DNA of 64,000 bases from an uncultured Actinomycetes bacterium (lineage in GTDB: Bacteria > Actinomycetota > CADDZG01 > WHSQ01). The stretch is from the NCBI GenBank assembly GCA_937863385.1, contig CALMBW010000021.1, positions 186,001 through 250,000 on the forward strand, written 5' to 3'. A program made the position numbers and the translations under genes. Shown here in pieces: positions 24,197 to 32,548 of this stretch. The notes beneath the pieces are model-generated. The model made no database searches. It was not told the origin of the DNA and saw nothing but the letters and a program-made list of their open reading frames with translations. Each line of letters begins with the position of its first letter. Positions within the stretch are counted from its first letter, which is position 1.

Positions 24197-24799
24197 ATGT
24201 CAGAGGAACGAGACGCGCCACGCCGGATCTGCGTGTTCTGTGGCTCGAGTCCCGGCGGTCAGCTCGCCTACCAACAAGCAGCGCTCGACCTGGGCACTGC
24301 ACTCCATCGGCGAGGGTATGGGTTGGTGTACGGCGGTGGGCAGATCGGCCTCATGGGAGCTATAGCGCGGCGTGTTCTGGATCTGGGTGGCAAGGTCACG
24401 GGCATCATCCCTCGCACTCTCACCGAACGTGAGGTCGCGTTCGAGGATGTAGATGAGTTGATCGTCGTGACCTCGATGCACGAGCGAAAGGCTCTGATGA
24501 GCAAGCGATCCGGCGGTTTCATCGCGCTACCTGGTGGCTTCGGCACCCTAGAAGAACTTTTCGAAGTCATCACGTGGGCGCAGCTCGGCATCCATTCCAA
24601 GCCCTTCGGGATCTTGAACGTTGGGGGTTTCTACGACTCCCTCCTCGCATTCCTGGACCACGCCGTTTCCGAAGGGTTCATACGCCCCGTCTACCGAGAG
24701 ATGATCGTCGTTTCGAAAGATCCCGACGAACTGTTGGACATGATGGAGGCGTGGACCCCTCCGGAGCCGATCGATTGGCTCGATCTGCAAGACAGTTGA
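24197..24799 (+). CDS. LOG family protein (TIGR00730; nucleoside 5'-monophosphate phosphoribohydrolase)
   Basis: This 200-residue Rossmann-fold protein begins RRICVFCGSSPGG, has VYGGGQIGLMGAIA, the helix SMHERKALM, and the active-site motif LPGGFGTLEELFE. LOG proteins cleave adenine or cytokinin ribotides to the free base and ribose 5-phosphate. In mycobacteria a LOG protein (Rv1205) is a Pup-proteasome substrate whose accumulation yields toxic aldehydes from cytokinin, so its presence in a genome with the Pup system is worth noting. ATG 24197 is chosen over the frame start at 24098 because the conserved protein and the leaderless -10 box both mark it. Confidence 0.92.
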   Translation: MSEERDAPRRICVFCGSSPGGQLAYQQAALDLGTALHRRGYGLVYGGGQIGLMGAIARRVLDLGGKVTGIIPRTLTEREVAFEDVDELIVVTSMHERKALMSKRSGGFIALPGGFGTLEELFEVITWAQLGIHSKPFGILNVGGFYDSLLAFLDHAVSEGFIRPVYREMIVVSKDPDELLDMMEAWTPPEPIDWLDLQDS

Positions 24800-24814
24800 A
24801 GGCCGGGTCCAAGC

Positions 24815-24820
24815 TATCTT
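24815..24820 (+). promoter_or_regulatory. -10 box for the gene at 24827
   Basis: TATCTT lies exactly 6 nt before ATG 24827 (TATCTT-TTGCTG-ATG). It is the same geometry as at the LOG gene just upstream. Confidence 0.5.
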
Positions 24821-24826
24821 TTGCTG

Positions 24827-25219
24827 ATGGCCAGTCACTTCGACTTCCACTTCGACAGGCGCTTCGAGAAGCTCCTCTCGCTCATCGGAGCCTCACCCCA
24901 GACCTGTTCGGTCGAGATAACCGATGATGGGTACCTCGAGGCCCGGTTCGGAAAGGTTCGCTTGAGGACAGAGCTTGCCAACGTCACCGGCGCGAAGATG
25001 ACTGGTCCCTATAGGTGGTGGCGAGCTATCGGGGTCCGCGCCTCGCTCAAGGACCGTGGGCTCACGTTCGGATCGGCCCTCGAGGGAGTCTGCATCTCGT
25101 TCGACGAACCCGTGAGTGCAAAGCCCGCTTTCGGTAGATTCCGGCATCCGGGTTTGACCGTCACCGTCACCGACCGCATGGGACTGGTAGAGGCTCTAAG
25201 CACATCGAAGAAAGCCTAA
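24827..25219 (+). CDS. Conserved hypothetical protein
   Basis: This soluble protein of 130 residues starts ASHFDFHFDRRFEKLLSLIG and contains the short strands EARFGKVRLRTELANV and GVCISFDEPVSAKPAFG. Its composition suggests an alpha/beta or beta-barrel fold; there is no signal peptide and no recognised catalytic motif. The pattern VTGAKMTGPYRWWRAIGVRASL is distinctive and could be used for searching. It is tail-to-tail with the DUF1295 gene, the two stops overlapping by 4 nt (CTAA). The start at 24827 is supported by the leaderless -10 box; the in-frame TTG two codons earlier is less likely. Confidence 0.72.
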   Translation: MASHFDFHFDRRFEKLLSLIGASPQTCSVEITDDGYLEARFGKVRLRTELANVTGAKMTGPYRWWRAIGVRASLKDRGLTFGSALEGVCISFDEPVSAKPAFGRFRHPGLTVTVTDRMGLVEALSTSKKA

Positions 25220-26001
25220 GATCCCGCAGGTTTCGGGAGCCGCGGGACGAATGCGCTCGTGCGTTGGACATAGTCCGCGTACTCGGGCTTGGTACTCGCC
25301 AGTGACTTCTCGAGCAGAGCGACCCCGGATACCTTCATCAAAAAGAAAGTCATCAGCGCGGGCCCTACCGCAGTAGCCCAACCCCACGGAACCCCGGCAG
25401 CGATGACGGCGACCCCCCACCACATGGCGGCATCACCGAAATAGTTGGGATGCCGGGTATAGCGCCACAACCCCCGGTCCATCACCTTGCCCTTGTTGGC
25501 GGGATCGCGTTTGAACGTCCGAAGCTGCCGATCCCCAACGGCCTCGAAGAACACTCCGATGGCCCAGAGAGCTGCACCGATGACATCGGATGCCGACGGG
25601 AACGTTGGTGAGGTTCCCGCTGCGACGGCCATCAAGGGCAGTGCGACTACCCACATGATGGCCCCCTGCAACCAGAACACCCGCATGAGACTCTCCCACC
25701 AGAACGAATCGCCCGCTCTCTGGCGCATCTTCATGTAACGGGGATCCTCCCCTGCGCCGCGATTGCGCATAGCGATGTATGTGGCGAGGCGCACGCCCCA
25801 AACGGCGATCAGGATGAAGATGAAGATCCTGCGTCCGGCGACACCATCTCCGATAGCAAGCCCGATACTGGCAGCACCAACGAATCCGAGTCCCCAGAAA
25901 ACATCAACGATGCTCGCATCTCTGAGCCTCAAGCTTGCAAGCCAGACTGCGGTCATCGAAGCAAAGATGCCCACGGCCGACCACACCATCAACTCGGTCA
26001 T
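25216..26001 (-). CDS. DUF1295 (steroid-reductase / ICMT-like) membrane protein
   Basis: This 261-residue protein has six or seven membrane helices and the DUF1295 hallmarks: VDVFWGLGFV near the start, WGVRLATYIAMRNRG, GDRQLRTFKRDPANKGKVMDRGLWRYTRHPNYFGD and the C-terminal LLEKSLASTKPEYADYVQRTSAFVPRLP (each quoted in part). The RHPNYFG motif binds NADPH or SAM in related reductases and isoprenylcysteine methyltransferases. Function in bacteria is not established. Its ATG follows the stop of the upstream phosphodiesterase-type lipoprotein without a gap, so they form an operon. Confidence 0.88.
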   Translation of the reverse strand: MTELMVWSAVGIFASMTAVWLASLRLRDASIVDVFWGLGFVGAASIGLAIGDGVAGRRIFIFILIAVWGVRLATYIAMRNRGAGEDPRYMKMRQRAGDSFWWESLMRVFWLQGAIMWVVALPLMAVAAGTSPTFPSASDVIGAALWAIGVFFEAVGDRQLRTFKRDPANKGKVMDRGLWRYTRHPNYFGDAAMWWGVAVIAAGVPWGWATAVGPALMTFFLMKVSGVALLEKSLASTKPEYADYVQRTSAFVPRLPKPAGS

Positions 26002-27636
26002 CTATCCCTCGCAGCTCGGGACCACGAGCTTGCCACGCACGAGAACTGCGTCAAAGATCCTGTCGTCGCGCTCCCCCTCGTAGTACCCGGGCACCTCCTC
26101 GGAGTCCTTGAGGTTCTCGGAAAGACGATAGTCACCCACCCAACGTGCGATCTCGTTGAGAGTCACGTCCTCCAGCTGGTCGGTATTGACGTAGATACCC
26201 GACGCGCCCACACGATCGATCAGGTCCACACCATCGGCGCTTGGATCGAAGCGGCGATTGAGGTCGGCGGCGAGTTCGCCGCCTCGGATAGGCCAGGCTC
26301 CGGAATCTTTCGGGAACAGCGTCTGCCCGTGGTCCGCCGTCAGCATCATCACCCATCGTTCCTTGCCGACCTTTGCATCGAGAAATCGTTTGAGTTGCCT
26401 CAAAGCTGAGTCCTCGGCTTCAAGCAAGCGCGGCATGTCCTTGGACAAGAAGCTGTACGCATGCCCGGCGAGATCCATGCTCTTGAAGTTCACGTACAGG
26501 AGATCGGGGATGCGGTCGGCACCGAAACCTTCACGCTCGATCATCCGCTCTAGGAGCACACGGTTGTACCGCACGGCGGCAGGGGTCTTCGAGATGTCCT
26601 TCTGCGTCTCCAGAGGCCGGTCGAACCACTTTCCGTCACGCTCACCATCTTCCAGATCGGTCTCATCGACCAACCGATCGAGTTGCCCGGGAGCGTCGAT
26701 ATCCGGGAGCGAATAGAAGGACGGGTTGGTCTTGACGACCGGGCGCTCGTGCTCGAGGAGCGCGACCGGGTCCCTGTCCCCGCCTTGGAAGGCTGCGCCG
26801 TGTCCGACCATCCCGATGTGCCACGAAACAGAGCCGAGCATCCCGGTCTTCGGCTTGTTGTCGAGGGCGCGATCGTAAAGATCGGACAAGCTCGGAACCA
26901 TGATGCGCGCCGGATCACTCCCTCCCACCGGATTCACGTATGCGCCGTCCTGCGTGCGCATCTTGAGGCCGACGACACCATGACTGCGGGGGAAGGCACC
27001 CGTTCCGAGCGACGTGTGGATCGACGGTGTCACAGACGGATTCGAGCCGATCGAGAAGTCCGTGTACGAGACACCTTCCTCCATCATCTTCGAAACGAAC
27101 GGCCACGAATCAGGGTAGTGGTTCAAGACGTTGTAACCGCCTCCATCCCAAACAACGGTGACCACCAACCGGGGCGTGCCTCGCTGTGTGAGACCTTCCG
27201 TACGTGGTTTCCCATCTGGGGCTCGGTACCCGTCGAACCCTATGAGCTCGGCCGTCGTAGGGGCCAGATCTGCCATCGTCACCGGAGTCCCGATATCGCC
27301 GCGGGCGTCGATATGTCCCGGTCCGTAGATGATCCATGGGACGCGCGTGAGGTACTCCCACGGCCCCGAATGAACGAGGGTCGTCTCCCCGCCGATGAAG
27401 TTGGGTTCCGCCGGTATGGGGATGACCTCGGGAGAGCGGTCCTTGTACAACCCTCGCCTGGAAAGCTGAGCGAGTTCCCGCATCTCGTCACATCTATCTG
27501 TGGGAAAAGCCGAAGCCGGCAAGGATCCACGATCTGTTGTTGCCATCGGTTCGTCGGAGCCACCAGAACACGCCGCCATCACAGCGGCGATGAGCAGCGC
27601 TACCGTCGCGCAGCGGATCTTCCTCTGATGTCCCAC
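26002..27636 (-). CDS. Lipoprotein of the alkaline phosphatase / type I phosphodiesterase superfamily
   Basis: From GTG 27636 this is a 544-residue protein with signal CATVALLIAAVMAAC, where the final Cys is a probable lipidation site. Catalytic features of the superfamily are a metal-binding Asp in VVTVVWDGGGYN, the Ser/Thr nucleophile region NPSVTPSIHTSLGTGAF, a YVNFKSMDLAGHAYS metal site and MLTADHGQTLF. It should hydrolyse phosphate mono- or diesters, or sulphate esters, on the outer face of the membrane. Its anchoring is of interest because the local Lnt lacks its catalytic Cys. The in-frame TTG at 27666 is a less likely start. It is in an operon with the DUF1295 gene. Confidence 0.85.
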   Translation of the reverse strand: MGHQRKIRCATVALLIAAVMAACSGGSDEPMATTDRGSLPASAFPTDRCDEMRELAQLSRRGLYKDRSPEVIPIPAEPNFIGGETTLVHSGPWEYLTRVPWIIYGPGHIDARGDIGTPVTMADLAPTTAELIGFDGYRAPDGKPRTEGLTQRGTPRLVVTVVWDGGGYNVLNHYPDSWPFVSKMMEEGVSYTDFSIGSNPSVTPSIHTSLGTGAFPRSHGVVGLKMRTQDGAYVNPVGGSDPARIMVPSLSDLYDRALDNKPKTGMLGSVSWHIGMVGHGAAFQGGDRDPVALLEHERPVVKTNPSFYSLPDIDAPGQLDRLVDETDLEDGERDGKWFDRPLETQKDISKTPAAVRYNRVLLERMIEREGFGADRIPDLLYVNFKSMDLAGHAYSFLSKDMPRLLEAEDSALRQLKRFLDAKVGKERWVMMLTADHGQTLFPKDSGAWPIRGGELAADLNRRFDPSADGVDLIDRVGASGIYVNTDQLEDVTLNEIARWVGDYRLSENLKDSEEVPGYYEGERDDRIFDAVLVRGKLVVPSCEG

Positions 27637-27718
27637 GGAACTCGAACCTACCCGACCACGACGCAACTGCGGCTCTGCGATACCCTCGCCCTAAGGCGCG
27701 ACGGCTGGAGGAGATCCG

Positions 27719-27934
27719 ATGAACGACACGCAAGAACGTGACGGCTCGGCGGACAAGGACGAGTTCCCAGAGCACGTGGACATGGACGTTCCGGAGGCAG
27801 ATGCATTGGAGCAGGAACGCGAGTGGGAGCCGGAGTCCGAGCAACCCGATCCCGATATCCCGATCGACGTCAACGAGGCCGACGCTTTAGACCAGGCCCG
27901 CGAGGCTGGTCACGAGCCCGAGGAGCCCCGCTAG
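27719..27934 (+). CDS. Small acidic protein with duplicated EADALEQ motif
   Basis: This 71-residue protein is about one third Asp/Glu. It contains two copies of one motif: VPEADALEQERE (about 26-37) and VNEADALDQARE (about 51-62). Similar (V/L)PEADALEQ segments occur in small actinobacterial proteins of unknown function. It is probably disordered. GGAGGAG lies 5-6 nt before the ATG, a strong ribosome site that supports translation. It is divergent from the phosphodiesterase lipoprotein and convergent with the PHP-domain gene; the stops are nearly touching. Confidence 0.75.
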   Translation: MNDTQERDGSADKDEFPEHVDMDVPEADALEQEREWEPESEQPDPDIPIDVNEADALDQAREAGHEPEEPR

Positions 27935-27935
27935 A

Positions 27936-29318
27936 TCACGCGGGTGGCACTAGGAAGAACGGACTCGCGTAGGCGACCGCGTTTCCGAGCGATGCGAAGC
28001 TTCCCGTAGCTCTCTCGTCGGCCGGCTCTGAAGGGTCCGTCACCCGAAGGACGACCCAGCCGCCGTTGATCGCATCCACCGGTGTCGTGAACGCGACGAC
28101 CGGCTGACCGCCGGTCGGTACCCGGATCTCATGGTTGGCGATGATCTCGGGCATATGAGTGCCCGACTGCAGGACTTGGACGTTGAGGCGCCTGCCCCAC
28201 CATTGGCGGCCCCGGTCGATATCCAGCTTGAACGTTACCGGCCCTGAGCCATGAGCGAGCTCCGAACCCATGCGCACCCCGTTCGCGCTTGCGTCCAGTC
28301 GCAACCCCTTGAGGCGCGTGGAGAAGAACCGCCGGGCAAGAAGGGCTTCCCTAACGTCGTCTCTCGTGAGGCTGTTGACCCACAGACCCGTCCTGCCCTT
28401 GCCGTCCGGGTAGCCCCAATCGGTACCGTGCTCATCGGTCACGCCCAGCAAGCCCACCTTCCAACCGGCGTTCAGGCACTCGTTGATCGGCGAACCCACG
28501 CCCTGGTCCGTTCCTTCGAAGAGGTAGTCCTCGGTGCGGTTGAACACCTCGCACGAGACCAATCGGTCTCGCAGGTCCGGCTCGAAAGAGAAATACCCGA
28601 AGCGCCCGGTCTCCCGTCCGGGATGGTTGAACCCGGCTATACCGTCAAGTCCTCCGCCGAGGACGGGCGTATCGGGATTCGACTTCAGCCATTCGTAGAA
28701 CGGCTGCATCGTCGTGCCGGAGGTTGGAGCCATCCTGATGAAAGCGTCCAACGGTTCGGAAAGACCTGAGGGGAAGGTCTTGTCGGACTCGGTGTGCAGG
28801 AACTGGCCGATACCTTCACCGGTTGACACCCCGGCCGTGTGGAGTGGATCGACCCACTTCTCCGAGAACCACACGTTCACGTGCCCCAGGGTCGGAGATG
28901 ACCATTCGAACCCGCGGATAGCCACGAACCTTTCAGGCTCGTAGTGGGAATCCGCTATCTCCCCGGCCTGTGCCCACTTCGTTTCGTTCATGCCTGTCAG
29001 TGACGCGCATTCGCCGCACGATGACATCCCAGGGATATCCATGCCGATAGTTGCGTGATCGGTGAGTGCCGCGACGTCAAGGCCCGCGCTTCTCAGCGAA
29101 GCGAAAGCCGCTTCCGGCGTGCCATCGCCATCCGACATGAGAGTGTGATTGTGCAGGTCCGCGTGGGCGAGCCAGGTCCCAGGGAAGAGTCTGGACGCGC
29201 GTGAGGTTTCGAACGGACGGGGGCCGAGGCCCTGTGCGAGCGCTCCGAAGGGCTTGGCGATGAGGAGAGCTCCGGCGGCGGTTCCTGCCTTGAGTATCTC
29301 GCGCCTGGTGACGGGCAC
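27936..29318 (-). CDS. Tat-exported PHP-domain metallohydrolase (CehA/McbA-like)
   Basis: This 460-residue protein starts with a twin-arginine signal (VTRREILKAGTAAGALLIA), so it is exported folded. The PHP domain has metal ligands His56 and His58 in DLHNHTLMSDGD, Asp63, LTDHATIG, and later His residues in GFNHPGRE and VTDEHGTDWG. The CehA/McbA group includes carbaryl hydrolases and uncharacterised phosphoesterases with an N-terminal tail and a C-terminal beta domain. Export through Tat fits the presence of tatA and tatC in this window. Another secreted protein, an LVIVD beta-propeller, lies directly upstream on the same strand. Confidence 0.87.
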   Translation of the reverse strand: MPVTRREILKAGTAAGALLIAKPFGALAQGLGPRPFETSRASRLFPGTWLAHADLHNHTLMSDGDGTPEAAFASLRSAGLDVAALTDHATIGMDIPGMSSCGECASLTGMNETKWAQAGEIADSHYEPERFVAIRGFEWSSPTLGHVNVWFSEKWVDPLHTAGVSTGEGIGQFLHTESDKTFPSGLSEPLDAFIRMAPTSGTTMQPFYEWLKSNPDTPVLGGGLDGIAGFNHPGRETGRFGYFSFEPDLRDRLVSCEVFNRTEDYLFEGTDQGVGSPINECLNAGWKVGLLGVTDEHGTDWGYPDGKGRTGLWVNSLTRDDVREALLARRFFSTRLKGLRLDASANGVRMGSELAHGSGPVTFKLDIDRGRQWWGRRLNVQVLQSGTHMPEIIANHEIRVPTGGQPVVAFTTPVDAINGGWVVLRVTDPSEPADERATGSFASLGNAVAYASPFFLVPPA

Positions 29319-29427
29319 GGCCGTACTCCTTAAAGTTCAGACGGTGAGCAGATCAACTTGGGCACATCACGATGCTCCTTCGACTGCTTCTTCGACGCCA
29401 GAGGAGCTTCCCCTCTTGAACGGGGGG

Positions 29428-30543
29428 TTAACTCTCGAAAGTCAGGATGTCGATGCCACGCACGAGATCGATCGAATAGACAACCTCGCCCGTGATCCAG
29501 TACGAGGCGATCGTCGATCCGCCGAAGGGAACGAAGTAGCCACGCTCGGAGATCTCTCCCGCCGCGTCCACCTCGAGGAACCTGGTCCCGTGTTCGAAGA
29601 AGGATGAAGCAACCAGACCCCCATTGTGGAACTTGGGGTGTTCCTGGAACCACATCGCCGTGCATCCCGCACCGTTGGCTGGGGGATTCCCGTCGACCAT
29701 CGTTCCGTTCTGCACCCGATACTCGTCGATCATCCGGAACGTATGCGTCTTACGCCAGTCCGACGCGTCCCAGGTCATGAAGGCCCCGGAGTCCTCATTG
29801 CAGGTCTGGGAGAAGGGGGTCTCGCCCTGCACCAGGAAGAATCTGTCTCTCATCCGCCGCGGCCACCGCACCGAATGGATCAAGCGCTGATCGCTGGTCG
29901 ATCCCATGGCAAGCGTCTTGGGGTTCAAAGGGTCCTTGCGGGCATCGAGCAAGCGGATCATCCGTGTTGCGGTCAAGATCCTGCCATTGGACACTTCGGT
30001 CGTGTCGTAGCCGTCTGCGGGAGTGATGCCACCCCCCCACGAGGCCGCCACCACGGGGTTGGACGGCTCCCTGAGATCGACGATACTGCCGCGCGACCCG
30101 TAGGCCCAGCGGCAATCCATCACGCAGGCGAAATTGTGATCGGTCACACCGGTGACGACCGCCAACTCTCTCGGGGCGGTCTTGTCCTCAACCGAGTACA
30201 CGCCGAGCTGCTTACGGCCCGTATCCCCCGTGATCAGCAGTATCTCGCCATTGGTGTCAACATCTTCGTTGGCGAAGTAGAAGCCTACCGGCGTGATGCT
30301 GAGCAGCTTCGGATCGAGCGGCGCACTAACGTCATAGATCGAGAAGCTCTTGGCGCCGGCAACGTAGAGATGGTCCCCGACCAGTCGAGCGCCCGTGGGA
30401 GAGCCGGCTTCGATCGGCACGGTGGTGACGTAGTTGACGTTGTCGGAGGTGAACCCGGTAGCTGACACGCCCGGGACCGGGGCGAGCAGGCAGATCGGAA
30501 CGACCAAACAGAACAACACCGCGATGCTGAAAAGCCTGCGCAC
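29428..30543 (-). CDS. Secreted LVIVD-type beta-propeller protein
   Basis: This 371-residue exported protein has a signal peptide (RRLFSIAVLFCLVVPICLLAPVPGVSA) and repeated blades of the form LVGDHLYVAGAKSFSIYDVS, ILLITGDTGRKQLGVYSVED, GSRGSIVDLREPSNPVVAASW and EVVYSIDLVRGIDIL, as in LVIVD-repeat proteins. Four cysteines may form disulphides (CVMDC; QTCNED; GAGCTAM). No catalytic motif is visible. The GTG start has GGAGG 5 nt upstream. It lies about 110 nt upstream of the Tat-exported PHP protein and is probably co-transcribed; a binding partner or scaffold role is possible. Confidence 0.82.
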   Translation of the reverse strand: MRRLFSIAVLFCLVVPICLLAPVPGVSATGFTSDNVNYVTTVPIEAGSPTGARLVGDHLYVAGAKSFSIYDVSAPLDPKLLSITPVGFYFANEDVDTNGEILLITGDTGRKQLGVYSVEDKTAPRELAVVTGVTDHNFACVMDCRWAYGSRGSIVDLREPSNPVVAASWGGGITPADGYDTTEVSNGRILTATRMIRLLDARKDPLNPKTLAMGSTSDQRLIHSVRWPRRMRDRFFLVQGETPFSQTCNEDSGAFMTWDASDWRKTHTFRMIDEYRVQNGTMVDGNPPANGAGCTAMWFQEHPKFHNGGLVASSFFEHGTRFLEVDAAGEISERGYFVPFGGSTIASYWITGEVVYSIDLVRGIDILTFES

Positions 30544-30783
30544 CCGTCCTCCATGACTCGGACCGTCCGGTCCCGTCTGTCCGGTCTTCTACCGATACGA
30601 CGCTCACGCTGCAACTCCTTCACCCGCATAGGGATGCAGGTGGACGGACCGGCTGGTCCCAGCGGGCTACACGTCGCTGACCCGTTCGGGTGGCGACCAT
30701 CGGCCTCTGCGACTTTGCGCCATCCGGTCGATGTACCAGTTTCTCCCAGCCCCTAGTGTCTGCTCATAGCCAAGGAGATTGCT

Positions 30784-31311
30784 ATGAGCATGGCAGCGAC
30801 CAGCAACGACTACGAAACGATCGTCCCTCGGGCCGACCGTGCCCAGATGCGCTCATCGAGCAGATTCACCGTACGGGCCGGAGCGGTCCTCGTTGCCGCA
30901 GCTCTCGCCCTGGGCGGCTACTGGAGCATCTCGGCCATGGCGGGCTCGGACGGCGAACGATCCGTCAAGCGGTGGATATCGGTCCCCGGCGGAGAGCTTC
31001 GTATCGGCGCAGCCCGCAGGGTGGCTCCAACCAAAGGAGCTCGTGGTGACTTCAGGCGCTTCGAGGTAGACGTAGCGGTCTCTGCAGGCGACAAGCCTCT
31101 CGTGGTCAACGCTTCGAGTTTCCGGATCGATGGATACCTCGTGTACCTCGGCATGGAGCCCGTTGCGGCAACCCCCAGCGTCAAGCGCATCAGGCCGGGC
31201 AGGCAGCAGCGCTTCACCTTGACCTACCAGGTAAGCAAGGAAGCCGACAACTTCTCCCTCATCTTCGAAGGAAGCGACGACCCCATCCCCTTCCGGGTCG
31301 GCAAGGACTAG
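30784..31311 (+). CDS. Membrane-anchored extracytoplasmic protein of unknown function
   Basis: This 175-residue protein has a 30-residue cytoplasmic N-terminus, one membrane helix (VRAGAVLVAAALALGGYWSI), and an outside domain of about 120 residues. That domain has an immunoglobulin-like strand pattern (FEVDVAVSAGDKPLVVNASSFRI...QRFTLTYQVSKEADNFSLIFEG), reminiscent of DUF4352-type domains. AAGGAG lies 6 nt before the ATG. A strong terminator follows. No function can be assigned. Confidence 0.75.
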   Translation: MSMAATSNDYETIVPRADRAQMRSSSRFTVRAGAVLVAAALALGGYWSISAMAGSDGERSVKRWISVPGGELRIGAARRVAPTKGARGDFRRFEVDVAVSAGDKPLVVNASSFRIDGYLVYLGMEPVAATPSVKRIRPGRQQRFTLTYQVSKEADNFSLIFEGSDDPIPFRVGKD

Positions 31312-31356
31312 CCACCGCACGCAGCGCGCCCCCCTCCCTCCCGCGCTAGGTGCTCG

Positions 31357-31393
31357 AAGACCGGCCCTCCCCCCGGGGCCGGTCTTCTCTTTT
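31357..31393 (+). terminator. Rho-independent terminator
   Basis: AAGACCGGCCC (31357-31367) and GGGCCGGTCTT (31376-31386) form a perfect 11-bp stem with an 8-nt loop, followed by CTCTTTTCC. It lies 45 nt after the plus-strand gene and before the convergent acyl-CoA dehydrogenase stop, so it ends the plus-strand transcript. Confidence 0.85.
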
Positions 31394-31405
31394 CCGACCC
31401 AGTCG

Positions 31406-32548
31406 TCAGAACGTAAGCCTGCGACCGATCACCAAGCGTTGGATCTGATTCGTACCCTCGACGATCTGCAGTCCCTTGGCCTCACGCATCAGTCGCTCGA
31501 CCGGGTACTCGGTCACGTACCCGTAGCCGCCGTGCAGCTGAACGGCATCGATGGTTACGCGCATGGCGGCGTCGGAGCAGAAGAGTTTGGCTTGCGCCGC
31601 CTCGATCGAGTAGTCCTGGCCGGCATCCCTGAGCCGGGCTGCGTGGCGGTAGAGAGCGCGGCCGGCCGATATCTGTGTGGCCATGTCGGCGAGCATGAAC
31701 TGGACGGCTTGGTTGGCGTTGATGGGCTTGCCGAACTGCTCTCTCTCGGAAGTGAACCTGACGGCCTCGTCCAAAGCACGTTGGGCAAGGCCGATCGAGC
31801 AGGCTGCGATACCAAGCCGGCCGGAGTCCAGGGACGCCAATGCGATGCGGAATCCCTGACCCTCCTCGCCCACCAAGCGGCCGGCATCCACGACCGCGTC
31901 GTCTAGTTGGAGCATCCAGGTGGGAGACGAACGCCACCCCATCTTGTCTTCCTTCTTCGATCCGCCGAATCCCTCGGTGCCCTTACTTACGATGAAGGCT
32001 GAGATCCCTTTGCTGCGTTCCTCAGATGTGCGCGCCATCACGAGCACCGCGTCGGCTTCGTTGCCCCTGGTGCAGAAGACCTTCGAGCCGCTGAGCCGGT
32101 AAGAGGAACCTTCAAGCACGGCCTTCGTCGAAAGTGCCGACGCATCCGACCCGGAGTGCGGCTCGGACAGGCTGTAGGCCCCGTACCACTCCCCCGAGCA
32201 CAACTTGGTCAGCACATCTTGTTTCAGATCGTCGGAACCGAACCCGTTCACCGCGAAAGCACAGAGGGTGTGGACGGACAATCCGATGGCGAAGCCCAGA
32301 TAGCCGCGAGCGATCTCTTCTACTACGCAAAGGTAGGTCTCGTAACTAAGGCCGCCTCCGCCGTACTCCTCGGGATATGGGAGTCCGGTAAGCCCGAGCT
32401 CTGCGAGCTGGCGGTACAGAGGCAGAGGGTCTTCGCTGCGTTCCTCGTATCCCGGCGCAGATGGGAGGAGCTTCTCATCGGTGAACTCTCGAACCATCTG
32501 AAGCAGGTCTTTGACGTCGTCCTCTAGGAGGCGCAGGTCTTGTGGCAT
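31406..32548 (-). CDS. Acyl-CoA dehydrogenase
   Basis: This 380-residue flavoenzyme has the family signature segments: an N-terminal helical domain, FAD-binding AYSLSEPHSGSDASALSTKA and KVFCTRGNEADAVLVMART, the WRSSPTWMLQLDD strand, HGGYGYVTEYPVERLMREAK and the catalytic base Glu364 in IVEGTNQIQ. It would oxidise an acyl-CoA to enoyl-CoA, passing electrons to ETF; chain length is not evident, though short-chain (butyryl-CoA type) sequences are similar and would suit crotonyl-CoA metabolism. Its ATG shares one base with the stop of the adenosine deaminase gene (TGATG). Confidence 0.94.
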   Translation of the reverse strand: MPQDLRLLEDDVKDLLQMVREFTDEKLLPSAPGYEERSEDPLPLYRQLAELGLTGLPYPEEYGGGGLSYETYLCVVEEIARGYLGFAIGLSVHTLCAFAVNGFGSDDLKQDVLTKLCSGEWYGAYSLSEPHSGSDASALSTKAVLEGSSYRLSGSKVFCTRGNEADAVLVMARTSEERSKGISAFIVSKGTEGFGGSKKEDKMGWRSSPTWMLQLDDAVVDAGRLVGEEGQGFRIALASLDSGRLGIAACSIGLAQRALDEAVRFTSEREQFGKPINANQAVQFMLADMATQISAGRALYRHAARLRDAGQDYSIEAAQAKLFCSDAAMRVTIDAVQLHGGYGYVTEYPVERLMREAKGLQIVEGTNQIQRLVIGRRLTF

